Source: RGIG3009 sp045648765 (GTDB lineage: Bacteria > Bacillota > Clostridia > Oscillospirales > Acutalibacteraceae). Taken from it: a stretch of 64,000 nucleotides of DNA. A program made the position numbers and the translations under genes. The stretch is taken from NCBI GenBank assembly GCA_045648765.1, contig JAZROQ010000033.1, positions 21,606 to 85,605 of the forward strand. The letters run 5' to 3'. Positions 33,060-41,057 of this stretch are shown one piece after another (the stretch's first letter is position 1; the number at the start of each line of letters is the position of its first letter). The notes below the pieces were generated by a model, which worked only from the letters and a program-made list of their open reading frames with translations, was not told the DNA's origin and did not search any database.

Positions 33060-33098
33060 AAAAACGCCTGCCGAATGAATCATTCGGTAGGCGTTTTT
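33060..33098 (+). terminator. rhaB terminator
   Basis: AAAAACGCCTGCCGAATG pairs with CATTCGGTAGGCGTTTTT (one mismatch) with a 3-base loop. Confidence 0.88.
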
Positions 33099-33151
33099 GT
33101 GCCACAGCAGAAACGCACATTCAACTTGCAAAACTGTGTGGTAAAATTTGG

Positions 33152-33180
33152 TTGACTTTTCTCCTCAAATTTGATATGGT
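33152..33180 (+). promoter_or_regulatory. promoter of leader unit 1
   Basis: TTGACT (33152-33157), a 17-bp spacer and TATGGT (33175-33180) precede leader 1. The only gene-free stretch over 300 bp in the window (33050-33382) is filled by the rhaB terminator, this promoter and the leader. Promoter and leader are repeated at 36433-36552. Confidence 0.75.
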
Positions 33181-33186
33181 AAATAT

Positions 33187-33282
33187 GTAAGAAGTGACGT
33201 ACATCCGACGATTTGTGCGCCATGTTCATAGACTGCACAAAGCGCACAAATCATCTGCCTTGGGGATGATTTGTGCTTTTTT
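33187..33282 (+). promoter_or_regulatory. conditional terminator leader, copy 1
   Basis: Strand A GATTTGTGCGC (33210-33220) is perfectly complementary to B GCGCACAAATC (33242-33252). The overlapping B' GCACAAATCATC (33244-33255) is perfectly complementary to C GATGATTTGTGC (33265-33276), which is followed by six Ts. A:B (11 bp) and B':C (12 bp plus T tract) exclude each other, as in an antiterminator/terminator switch. The block GTAAGAAGTGACGTACA at 33187-33203 is identical in the second copy. It lies 100 bp before the metzincin gene. The signal sensed is unknown. Confidence 0.75.
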
Positions 33283-33382
33283 ATTGTTAGAACAAAGAAA
33301 GTGGGTGTTGCCAATGGGTTAATAAAGCACTTATAAGTTGTAGGAAATAAACCGCTGTAACCTGTAGTAAGGAGGCCAACTA

Positions 33383-35566
33383 ATGAAAAAATATTATACA
33401 AGTATCAAGTTTTTATGTTTTTTCCTCGTTGCTGTTTTTCTTTTTCAAACAACAGCATCAGCGGGGCCTATCACAGGAACGGTTACGGCTGAACCGATAA
33501 ACGCCGAAGAAACCTTTGTTGAAGTCACTTCTCTACGGGAAGAATCTGTGAAAACTTTCCAAAAAGGAAATGGCAATTATGTGGCGGCAATTTACGGAGA
33601 AGCCGTTCATTATAAGGATGAAGATGGAAATTGGCAAGAAATTGACAATTCATTGATTCCAACAACCGTGTCTGCCGCTCAATTGGCGGATGCTGGTGTG
33701 AATGTTACCACTGCCAATACATCGCCGGTAGCATATCGCAAAAACGTTTCGAACCCGTTTGAGGTGAACTTGCCAAATACTTTAACAGTTAATAATCCTA
33801 TAACCGTCACCTACAAAGGTCATACGCTGGGATTTTCTTTGCAAGATATGTCGTTACAATCCGGAACAGTTGCCGAAGTTGTAGACACAGCATCCAAAGC
33901 AAAAACAACTCAGCTAGAAGAATATTCAATCATCAGCAACGATAGTATTCTTTCCTACGGTCAGGTATTCCCGAATACGCAGTTAACCTATGAAATGCGC
34001 GGCAAAAAGCTCAAGGAAAGCTTAATATTCAGCGCGCCACCCACTCAAGCTACTTTTGCGTTTCGGTTTTATTACGAACAATTGTACCCCGAGTTGTTAC
34101 AAACCGGCGAAGTTCAATTTTACGCAGATAATACAAAATCCGGGGAACCCGTGTTTGTGATTGCCGCCCCGTATATGTTTGATTCGGGTGAAGGCTACAG
34201 TGCCGCTGTTGATGTGGAGCTTGTACCGGTCGCCGACGGATGCCTTTACAAATTAACGCCCGATGCCGATTGGCTAAATGCCAAAGAACGGGTATATCCG
34301 GTAACACTGGACCCCACCGTTACCACTTCTCTCACACAAACCGAAATTCATGATAATTGTGTTCACCAAAGCGACCCAAATACGAATTATATCAATGCTG
34401 ACAGACTGTATGTTGGTTCGGTTGTGCTCAGTTCTGGAACTTTCGAAAGCCGTACCTACATCAAATTCCCAAGAGTCAGTTCCATTCCCACAACAGCATT
34501 TATTGTCAATGCGACCATGACTTTGAACCATCATACCAATTCATCCTATCAAAGCGCTTCTAACAATACCATCGATGTATATGATTGTGGAAGCAATGTA
34601 TGGGGAACCAGCAACATCACGTGGAACGCACAAAAGAACTTTGTTTTTACCAACCGCATTTGTACCCGTATCACTGATAAATCCTATTCGGTTGAGAATT
34701 TTGATGTCACAAAACTGGTTCGCAGTTGGTACAAAACCACGGCTTCTAACAACGGCTTGGTCATTAAGCCGCGAACGGTGTATACCAATGCATCCAATCG
34801 CACGGGATATTACAGCAGTGATATCAGTTCTTCCATTTCGTCCAAGCGACCGCATATAACGATTGAGTACCGAAATTATAAAACAATCACAATGAAACAC
34901 TTTTATGATAGTGCGTATAATACTCGATATACCGGAACTGGTGCCAATGCGCCGGCAAGCAAAATAGCGAGTTACCAAGCTCTGTATACTAATTATATGC
35001 GAGAGGTGTTTGGGCTCAATCTTACAAGCAGTGTTACCTATCAACAGTCGGAACAAGACCGATGCACACATGGCGCAGGGTCGAATATCAATTCGTTTTG
35101 TAATTTAACATTAAATGGGACATGTAGTTATCATAGTGGACGATATCATTGTACCAACGCGGCGCATCATTTGTTCACTTTACCTACCGGTGTGTCTACC
35201 CCAACCAATACTCAACGAGTTATTAAGTGGACAGGACATCCGCTTTGTGAAGGATGCCCATCAGGAGGCCATATAGCGGTTATCGGTGCAGTTGCCGTAT
35301 TTAACGGCTCTCAAATATCTGTACGATGGGCAGATTACTTGGAATCTGATGAGCGAGATGCGACTTCAGTGGGCACAATCGCTCATGAAATGGGGCATAC
35401 TTTCGGATGCGACGATGGTGGAGCAGAGGTTCATTCAAACAATAGTTGTGTAATGAAATCGGGTGTTTCAGATCTTACAAAACTTAGTTATATCAATACT
35501 TGTAATCCCGAGGCCTATTGCTCAAATTGCCGAACATTGATTAACAATTATATTAATGCCCTATAG
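33383..35566 (+). CDS. secreted DNRLRE-domain metzincin-like metalloprotease
   Basis: This 727-residue secreted protein has a signal peptide (about residues 1-28, ending TTASA). A propeptide-like region follows (NYVAAIYGEAVHYKDEDGNW, as in clostridial wall-associated proteins), then a DNRLRE-type beta domain at about residues 310-500 (NTNYINADRLYVG, YIKF, FDVTKLVRSWY). The C-terminal protease domain has HEMGHTFGCDD at 668-678, matching HExxHxxGxxD of metzincins, and a Met-turn candidate at Met691. Several Cys residues suggest disulfides. No sortase or S-layer anchor is seen. AAGGAGG precedes the ATG. Composition is A+T-richer than the flanks. Confidence 0.82.
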   Translation: MKKYYTSIKFLCFFLVAVFLFQTTASAGPITGTVTAEPINAEETFVEVTSLREESVKTFQKGNGNYVAAIYGEAVHYKDEDGNWQEIDNSLIPTTVSAAQLADAGVNVTTANTSPVAYRKNVSNPFEVNLPNTLTVNNPITVTYKGHTLGFSLQDMSLQSGTVAEVVDTASKAKTTQLEEYSIISNDSILSYGQVFPNTQLTYEMRGKKLKESLIFSAPPTQATFAFRFYYEQLYPELLQTGEVQFYADNTKSGEPVFVIAAPYMFDSGEGYSAAVDVELVPVADGCLYKLTPDADWLNAKERVYPVTLDPTVTTSLTQTEIHDNCVHQSDPNTNYINADRLYVGSVVLSSGTFESRTYIKFPRVSSIPTTAFIVNATMTLNHHTNSSYQSASNNTIDVYDCGSNVWGTSNITWNAQKNFVFTNRICTRITDKSYSVENFDVTKLVRSWYKTTASNNGLVIKPRTVYTNASNRTGYYSSDISSSISSKRPHITIEYRNYKTITMKHFYDSAYNTRYTGTGANAPASKIASYQALYTNYMREVFGLNLTSSVTYQQSEQDRCTHGAGSNINSFCNLTLNGTCSYHSGRYHCTNAAHHLFTLPTGVSTPTNTQRVIKWTGHPLCEGCPSGGHIAVIGAVAVFNGSQISVRWADYLESDERDATSVGTIAHEMGHTFGCDDGGAEVHSNNSCVMKSGVSDLTKLSYINTCNPEAYCSNCRTLINNYINAL

Positions 35567-35581
35567 GCGAGGAGGATAAAA

Positions 35582-36337
35582 ATGAGAATACGGCGACTAA
35601 TTGTGTGTTTGCTTGGCGTTTTTATTACATTTTTTCTTACAGCGTGTACGCCGACCAAACCAACGGATACAACTGTGACGACCACTTTTGTTAATATAAA
35701 TACAACTACAACTACAAGATATCCGTCAACCCTTGTAGGCACAACAACTACCCATACAAGGGTGGATGTGCCGAGTAATCAAACAACAATTAACACAACA
35801 TCCTCCCAAGGAACAACCAAACTTTGTTATAGCTATCCGCAGAAATACAAAGCATTTACCACTATAGAGGATTATTGTAATTTTGTAAAAACCGCTGATG
35901 AACAGACGTTACGGTCGATCTTCACGAAAAAGGAGTATGACGGGTCGATGTATTTTGACAAGGATAAGTTCCAAATCATTTTGCAAGATTGTCAATACTT
36001 TTTGCCGGTTATACCCGTGGGGTATACATTCAAATATATTAGACTGGCAACAATTGACCCATTGTTAATTTCTTTTGAACAGGACAATATCGAGTATTGT
36101 ATATTCTGCTTTATGAGTAAAGAGGAAAAGATGACTTATATGCAAGAAAACGAGAGTTTCTTGAAACCTGACGGAACAAAGGTGGTTGTAGAATATTCTC
36201 CTATTGATGACGGCGGTGGAACGTGTTATTGGGAAGAAAGCGGATATCAGTGCTTTGCTTGGTTTAAAAAAGAAAACAAGAAGCAAATGTGGGATTTGAT
36301 AAAGGCATTTGAGTTGAAAATTATGCCGATTGAGTAA
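35582..36337 (+). CDS. Thr-rich lipoprotein A, unknown function
   Basis: This 251-residue lipoprotein has lipobox FLTAC at about residues 18-22, a Thr/Ser-rich linker to about residue 80 and a globular domain of about 170 residues (KYKAFTTIEDYCNFV to ELKIMPIE). The linker is the type used to span a cell wall. It follows the metzincin gene by 15 bp in the same operon, with GAGGAGG before the ATG. It is a paralogue of the lipoprotein at 36581-37342, sharing both the linker type and the domain (GGGTCYWEESGYQCF is identical). No known domain is recognised. Confidence 0.82.
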   Translation: MRIRRLIVCLLGVFITFFLTACTPTKPTDTTVTTTFVNINTTTTTRYPSTLVGTTTTHTRVDVPSNQTTINTTSSQGTTKLCYSYPQKYKAFTTIEDYCNFVKTADEQTLRSIFTKKEYDGSMYFDKDKFQIILQDCQYFLPVIPVGYTFKYIRLATIDPLLISFEQDNIEYCIFCFMSKEEKMTYMQENESFLKPDGTKVVVEYSPIDDGGGTCYWEESGYQCFAWFKKENKKQMWDLIKAFELKIMPIE

Positions 36338-36380
36338 ATCGGTATACAGTTTTCAACCGCAGTTATCACCAATTAACGGA

Positions 36381-36416
36381 AAAGACAGATGAGCGTTTGC
36401 TCATCTGCCTTTTTTT
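36381..36416 (+). terminator. terminator of the metzincin-lipoprotein A operon
   Basis: CAGATGAGC and GCTCATCTG form the stem around a GTTT loop, followed by CCTTTTTTT. Confidence 0.8.
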
Positions 36417-36432
36417 CGTGGTAAATCCTCGG

Positions 36433-36461
36433 TTGACTTTTTCCTATGGATTTGATATAGT
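36433..36461 (+). promoter_or_regulatory. promoter of leader unit 2
   Basis: TTGACT (36433-36438), a 17-bp spacer and TATAGT (36456-36461). Element spacing and flanks match the promoter at 33152. Confidence 0.78.
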
Positions 36462-36466
36462 AGATG

Positions 36467-36552
36467 TGTAAGAAGTGACGTACAGTCGACGATTTGTGCG
36501 CCATGTTGACTGCGCACAAATCATCCGTGATAGGGATGATTTGTGCTTTTTT
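36467..36552 (+). promoter_or_regulatory. conditional terminator leader, copy 2
   Basis: Strand A GATTTGTGCGC (36491-36501), B GCGCACAAATCATC (36512-36525) and C GATGATTTGTGC (36535-36546) are identical to those of copy 1. The A-B loop is 10 bases here against 21 in copy 1, and the B-C loop differs in sequence (both 9 bases). Six Ts follow C. Conservation of the three strands with changed loops argues that the pairing, not the primary sequence between, is selected. The gene behind it is lipoprotein B. Confidence 0.78.
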
Positions 36553-36580
36553 GTTCCTTGTAACACAAAGGGGGATGAAA

Positions 36581-37342
36581 ATGAGAATACAACGACCACT
36601 TGTATGTTTTTTTGGTGTTTTTCTTGTTCTTTTTGTCACGGCGTGTGCGCCTATCAAATTAACAGATACAACCGTAACAACCACTTTTGATAATGGCAGC
36701 ACTACGACAACGCATCCGTCAACCTCGATTGAGACAACAGTTCCTCAAACGCAAGAAACTACGCGAAGCGATAAAACAAAAAATCCCACAACTACTTTCC
36801 AAAGTATTACACACACAACCAGTCCCCCTCATCCAAAAAAATATAAGGCTTTTACCTCTTTGGACGACTATTGCAATTTTGCCAAAACCGTTGACGAACA
36901 GGAACTGCGGTCGATTTTCACAATGCAGAATTCCGACGACTCAGGATATTTCGACGAAAAAACGTTTGAAATCATTTTGAAAGACCGTCAATACTTTGTA
37001 CCTATCATACCTATGGGTTATACGTTCAAAGGCATTGAACTGTCGACAATTAACCCAATGGTGATTGCTTTTGAGCGAGAGGGAAAGGAATACGCTTTAT
37101 GCTGTTATATGAGCAAAACAAAAAAACGACTTGACGTGGAAGAAGATGACAGTTTTTCAAAGCAAGACGGCACCAAAGTAACAGTGGACCTTTATCCGGA
37201 CAATTCCGTGTCTGCGGGAGGTGGAACCTGTTACTGGGAAGAAAGCGGATATCAATGCTTTACTCGTTTTACCAAAGAAGGCAAGGAGAAAATGTGGGAT
37301 TTTATAAAGACATTTGAACTAAAAATTATGCCGATTGAGTAA
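36581..37342 (+). CDS. Thr-rich lipoprotein B, paralogue of lipoprotein A
   Basis: This 253-residue lipoprotein has lipobox FVTAC, a Thr-rich linker and the same C-terminal domain as lipoprotein A (KYKAFTSLDDYCNFAKT to ELKIMPIE). ATG 36581 is 6 bases after AAGGGGG; upstream in-frame ATGs at 36575 and 36503 are too close to the site or inside the leader. It has its own promoter and conditional terminator. Duplication of the gene together with a copy of the leader suggests a unit that expands by tandem duplication. Confidence 0.82.
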   Translation: MRIQRPLVCFFGVFLVLFVTACAPIKLTDTTVTTTFDNGSTTTTHPSTSIETTVPQTQETTRSDKTKNPTTTFQSITHTTSPPHPKKYKAFTSLDDYCNFAKTVDEQELRSIFTMQNSDDSGYFDEKTFEIILKDRQYFVPIIPMGYTFKGIELSTINPMVIAFEREGKEYALCCYMSKTKKRLDVEEDDSFSKQDGTKVTVDLYPDNSVSAGGGTCYWEESGYQCFTRFTKEGKEKMWDFIKTFELKIMPIE

Positions 37343-37373
37343 ATCGGCACACAAGGTTATTGCAAACTAAGAC

Positions 37374-37412
37374 AAAAAAGCATCGACAAGGATTTCCTTG
37401 TCGATGCTTTTT
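37374..37412. terminator. bidirectional intrinsic terminator
   Basis: AAAAAAGCATCGACAAGGA pairs perfectly with TCCTTGTCGATGCTTTTTT, serving lipoprotein B and argS. Confidence 0.9.
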
Positions 37413-37413
37413 T

Positions 37414-39153
37414 TTACATACTTTCGGGTGTGTCAATTTTGAGCAATGTCAACACGTTTTTAAGAACCAAGCGTGTGGCTTGGCACAGGCAAAGACGTGC
37501 TTGTTGCAGCGGTTCGTCCACACCGCGCACACGACAAGCGTTGTAGAACTTGTGGAAAAGTGTGGCGAGTTCCACCGCATACCGCGTCATACCCGCAGGG
37601 TCGTACGCTTTGGCACAAGCCACGATTTCGGCAGAGTAGGCGGAAAGGTGACGAATCAGTTCGGTTTCTTCGGGCGCTGTGAGCAAACACAAGGTATCTT
37701 TGTTTGCCTCGTTCAGCGTAACGCCGTCTTCGGTCAACGTGCGGAAAATGGAGCAGATACGTGCGTGGGCATATTGCACGTAGTAAACAGGGTTAGAGGA
37801 AGATTGTTCGATAGCGAGCCCTAAATCAAAATCCATTTGTGTGGAAGCTTCCCGCAAGTTAAAGAAGAAGCGGGCGGCATCTACCGGAACTTCGTCTAAC
37901 AAATCTGCCAGTTGAATGGCTTTGCCCGAACGTTTGGACATACGCACGACTTCGCCGTCGCGCATAAGCCGTACCAGTTGCATGAGCACGACTTGCAAGT
38001 TATTGCCGTCGAGACCAATGGCATCCAACGCGCCTTTCATACGCGCCACGTGGCCGTGGTGGTCAGCACCCCAAACGTCAATACAAGTATCAAAACCGCG
38101 GGCAAATTTGTTGCGGTGATAGGCAATGTCTGCGGCAAAGTAGGTGGGATTGCCGTTGGCACGGACCAACACTTCGTCTTTGATGCCTTCTTCGACACCG
38201 TCGCGATTGGTATGTTTTTTACCTTGGTATTTTTCGCCGTGTTCACCGGCTTTGTACCACAAAGCGCCGTCTTTTTCGTACGTTAAACCGCGTTCGGTCA
38301 ACAGCTCAATAACTTCTGCCAACTCGCCGTTTTGGTGCAAGGTGGATTCCGTGAACCAGCGGTCGTAAACAATGCGGTATTTTGCCATATCTTTTTGCAT
38401 TTTGTCAATATTCAGCGGCAAAGCATAGGCAATCAAAGCTTCGCGGCGTTCTTTTTCATTGCACTCGACATAACGGTCGCCGTGCAGTTCGGCAAAGGCG
38501 GCGGCATGAGCGCGGATATCGTCGCCGTGGTAGGCGTCTTCCGGCATTTGCACCGCATCTTCACCGCGGAAGATTTGCAGGTAGCGAACTTCTAACGACA
38601 AACCGAATTTTTCGATTTGGTTGCCGGCGTCGTTAATGTAAAACTCGCGCCAAACCTCGTAGCCTGCGGCTTCTAACACAGCCGCCAAGCAGTCGCCCAA
38701 AGCGCCACCGCGGGCGTTGCCCATGTGCATGGGACCGGTGGGGTTGGCAGAAACGAATTCCACCATCACCTTTTTGCCTTTTCCGTAATCGCTGCGACCG
38801 TAGTTTTCTTTTTGCGAAAGAATTTGGGCTACCGCATCGGCATAAAAGGCGGGGGAAAGAAACACGTTTAAAAAGCCGGGACCGGCAACTTCGGCACGGT
38901 CAAAATAAGTGTTTTCAAGCGCTAAATATTTGACGATGCTTTCGGCAATTTGGCGGGGGGCTTTGTGAAAAGCACGTGCCGACACCATGGCAACGTTGGC
39001 GGCAAAATCACCGTTTTTGCGGTCTGCCGGTACTTCGATGGTGAAATCCGGCAACGGTTCGTTCGGTAATTCGTTTGCCGATATAGCACACGCGACAGCG
39101 GCGCGAATAGCAGTATCGAGTTGTTGTTGGGTTTGTTCTGCGATTGTTAACAT
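37414..39153 (-). CDS. argS: arginyl-tRNA synthetase
   Basis: This 579-residue class I synthetase has an N-terminal Add1 domain, the HIGH-type motif NPTGPMHMGNARG near residue 140, the KMSKS-type motif RMSKRSGKAI near 400 and a C-terminal DALR anticodon-binding domain. The start overlaps the end of the DUF1934 gene by 7 bases. It is the last gene of murI-DUF1934-argS, an order also seen in other Firmicutes. Confidence 0.96.
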   Translation of the reverse strand: MLTIAEQTQQQLDTAIRAAVACAISANELPNEPLPDFTIEVPADRKNGDFAANVAMVSARAFHKAPRQIAESIVKYLALENTYFDRAEVAGPGFLNVFLSPAFYADAVAQILSQKENYGRSDYGKGKKVMVEFVSANPTGPMHMGNARGGALGDCLAAVLEAAGYEVWREFYINDAGNQIEKFGLSLEVRYLQIFRGEDAVQMPEDAYHGDDIRAHAAAFAELHGDRYVECNEKERREALIAYALPLNIDKMQKDMAKYRIVYDRWFTESTLHQNGELAEVIELLTERGLTYEKDGALWYKAGEHGEKYQGKKHTNRDGVEEGIKDEVLVRANGNPTYFAADIAYHRNKFARGFDTCIDVWGADHHGHVARMKGALDAIGLDGNNLQVVLMQLVRLMRDGEVVRMSKRSGKAIQLADLLDEVPVDAARFFFNLREASTQMDFDLGLAIEQSSSNPVYYVQYAHARICSIFRTLTEDGVTLNEANKDTLCLLTAPEETELIRHLSAYSAEIVACAKAYDPAGMTRYAVELATLFHKFYNACRVRGVDEPLQQARLCLCQATRLVLKNVLTLLKIDTPESM

Positions 39154-39551
39154 GTTGGCACTTCCTCAACCAAAATTTCTAATTCATTGTTTGTTGTTCC
39201 GTTACCCATGGACATGGTGTAGCCGGCGCATATGGCACCGCCGGTGGCGGATATTTTTGCAGACAGCTTGTGGGTATCGGCAGGAAACGTCATCTCGCCA
39301 TACGGCGTTTGGCAGTGGCAAAGATGTTGTTTATTTTCTTCCAGCAAAAGGCGGGTGGCGATTTCGCATTTTCGGATAAACAAAATGCGGGTATCATCCA
39401 CCGAAACAGTGACGGCGGCACCGTCGGGTTCTGTATAACACAATTTAAAACCATTTTTGGTGGCGTTTAGAGTCCCTATGGCATCAAGAACGGTTGAGCT
39501 GGTTTCACCGTCGGCGGTTTGACGATTGCAAAAGTGAACGGTTACATTCAT
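39147..39551 (-). CDS. DUF1934 (YwiB-like) beta-barrel protein
   Basis: This 134-residue calycin-like beta-barrel protein carries DAIGTLNATKNGFKLCYTE and YTMSMGNGTTNNELEI, the latter matching the C-terminal DUF1934 strand. The gene lies directly upstream of argS with overlapping ends, as ywiB does in Bacillus. The function is unknown. Confidence 0.85.
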   Translation of the reverse strand: MNVTVHFCNRQTADGETSSTVLDAIGTLNATKNGFKLCYTEPDGAAVTVSVDDTRILFIRKCEIATRLLLEENKQHLCHCQTPYGEMTFPADTHKLSAKISATGGAICAGYTMSMGNGTTNNELEILVEEVPTC

Positions 39552-40363
39552 TGCAAATCCTCCACGCGGATTTGTTTGACGTTGTCACCTACCGGTCTGC
39601 CCAAAAACATTTCGGCTACGTTTACAAAGTTGTGTGGACGGTCACTGACAAAAAATTCGCACTCGCCGTTTTTGGTTTGCGAAGACAAGGTGTTGGTTTG
39701 TTGCAACAACGTTTTGCAATACGTAGCGCACGCTTCCCCTGAATTGATCAATGCAACGTTATTGCCCATGATGCGGGAAATGATGGGGGAAAGCAATGGA
39801 AAATGGGTACAACCCAAAATGATGGTATCGACCTTTTGTTCCATCAGCGGTTGCAAATATTGCCGCAACACAGCTTCGGTGGCAAGGTTGTCAGATTCAA
39901 TCCAACCGCTTTCCACAAGCGATACCAAAACGGGACAAGCCGTGGCAAACACTTGAACATCGCTACGCCGCTGTTGCAAAGCTTTTTCAAAAGAGCGGGA
40001 TTGTACGGTCACAGCCGTGCCGAGCACACCGATTTTACCGTTTTTGGTGGCGGCCTGTGCGGCGTCTGCCGTGGGCTCTACCACGCCCCAAGCGGGTACA
40101 TCCAACGAAGACAACAAATCGCCGGCTACCGAGCTGACGGTGCCGCAAGCGGCAATGATGCACTTAACACCGTGACTTAACAAAAAACGCGAGTTTTGCA
40201 AGGTGAAGTGACGAATAATCTCGGGACTGCGCGAACCATACGGAACGCGACCGGTGTCGCCAAAATAAATCAAGTTTTCGTTTGGTAAACGCTTTAACAG
40301 TTCGCGAACCACGGTAAGCCCCCCTAAGCCGGAGTCAAACACACCGATTGGACGATTATCCAT
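39548..40363 (-). CDS. murI: glutamate racemase
   Basis: This 271-residue cofactor-independent racemase makes D-glutamate for peptidoglycan. IGVFDSGLGGLTVVREL is the N-terminal signature; the two catalytic cysteines are in IIAACGTVSS (usually ACNTAS) and ILGCTHFPLL. The Asn-to-Gly change next to the first Cys is a mild oddity. GGTGG precedes the ATG. Confidence 0.94.
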   Translation of the reverse strand: MDNRPIGVFDSGLGGLTVVRELLKRLPNENLIYFGDTGRVPYGSRSPEIIRHFTLQNSRFLLSHGVKCIIAACGTVSSVAGDLLSSLDVPAWGVVEPTADAAQAATKNGKIGVLGTAVTVQSRSFEKALQQRRSDVQVFATACPVLVSLVESGWIESDNLATEAVLRQYLQPLMEQKVDTIILGCTHFPLLSPIISRIMGNNVALINSGEACATYCKTLLQQTNTLSSQTKNGECEFFVSDRPHNFVNVAEMFLGRPVGDNVKQIRVEDLQ

Positions 40364-40394
40364 AACTTTTCACCACCTTTTCTTATACTATGTT

Positions 40395-40423
40395 ATCATA
40401 GCACAGTTTATTTCGAAATACAA
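40395..40423 (-). promoter_or_regulatory. promoter for murI-DUF1934-argS
   Basis: On minus, TTGTAT (40418-40423), a 17-bp spacer and TATGAT (40395-40400) lie 31 bp before ATG 40363. Confidence 0.65.
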
Positions 40424-40432
40424 CCAAAATAG

Positions 40433-40465
40433 AAAAAAACCCCAACCGTTATGCGGTTGGGGTAA
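40433..40465 (-). terminator. terminator of the CDP-alcohol transferase gene
   Basis: On minus, CCCCAACCG pairs with CGGTTGGGG and is followed by TTTTTTT. Confidence 0.85.
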
Positions 40466-40468
40466 AAA

Positions 40469-41038
40469 TCATAAAACATGAAAGATGCTTTTTGCTTGAG
40501 CCGGATATTCCTTTGCGCGGCAGTGAATGAGTAGTTCTTCCAGGGAAGATATGGCACATGCAGCGCAGGCAATCCACGAAACAACGGTGGCATTGACAAA
40601 CAACAGCAAGTAAGGAACACAGAACAAGACAATGCCGGTTGCTTTGTTGGCGTAGGTATGTAGGGAAGAAAAGCAACGATACCGAATAGCAGCTAATGAG
40701 TACATTAGGATTCGCAACAGCACCAGTGCAGACACCGCATACCATACTGCCCTTGGAACACGCGGTACCAAAAAGGGGATAACGTGGGTTAACATGGAAG
40801 CATAAAACAGCAAATCGGCAATACTGTCCAAACGCGAACCTAAAATGCTGGTGAGTTTAAAACGACGTGCTATAAAGCCGTCGACCGCGTCACTGATACC
40901 GCACAAAGAATACAGAATATAAAACATTGTCGAAAAAGAAGGCAAAAACAGCAAAACAAGGGAGCCGACAATGCGAAAACAAGTAATGATATTTGGTATG
41001 TGAGCAAAGCCGAAACGTAATGTTTCCTGTTTTTTCAT
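40469..41038 (-). CDS. CDP-alcohol phosphatidyltransferase family protein
   Basis: This 189-residue integral membrane enzyme has five to six membrane segments. The family motif is intact: D..DG..AR........G...D...D is read in SDAVDGFIARRFKLTSILG followed by SRLDSIAD. Substrates could be glycerol-3-phosphate (PgsA-like), serine or another alcohol; the motif does not discriminate. It follows the PTS-IIC-like gene by 19 bp. Confidence 0.9.
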   Translation of the reverse strand: MKKQETLRFGFAHIPNIITCFRIVGSLVLLFLPSFSTMFYILYSLCGISDAVDGFIARRFKLTSILGSRLDSIADLLFYASMLTHVIPFLVPRVPRAVWYAVSALVLLRILMYSLAAIRYRCFSSLHTYANKATGIVLFCVPYLLLFVNATVVSWIACAACAISSLEELLIHCRAKEYPAQAKSIFHVL

Positions 41039-41057
41039 TTTGCAAGTCCTTTCGTTT

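Noticed and set aside
33222..33269. A 15-codon open frame starting ATGTTCATAGAC inside leader copy 1, a possible leader peptide
   Set aside because: No ribosome site precedes it, and the equivalent frame in copy 2 has a different sequence and no stop before the structural gene. The RNA strands, not a peptide, are conserved.
36494..36580. N-terminal extension of lipoprotein B through leader 2
   Set aside because: It would place the lipobox about 45 residues in and needs translation of the terminator hairpin; AAGGGGG at 36568-36574 clearly serves ATG 36581.
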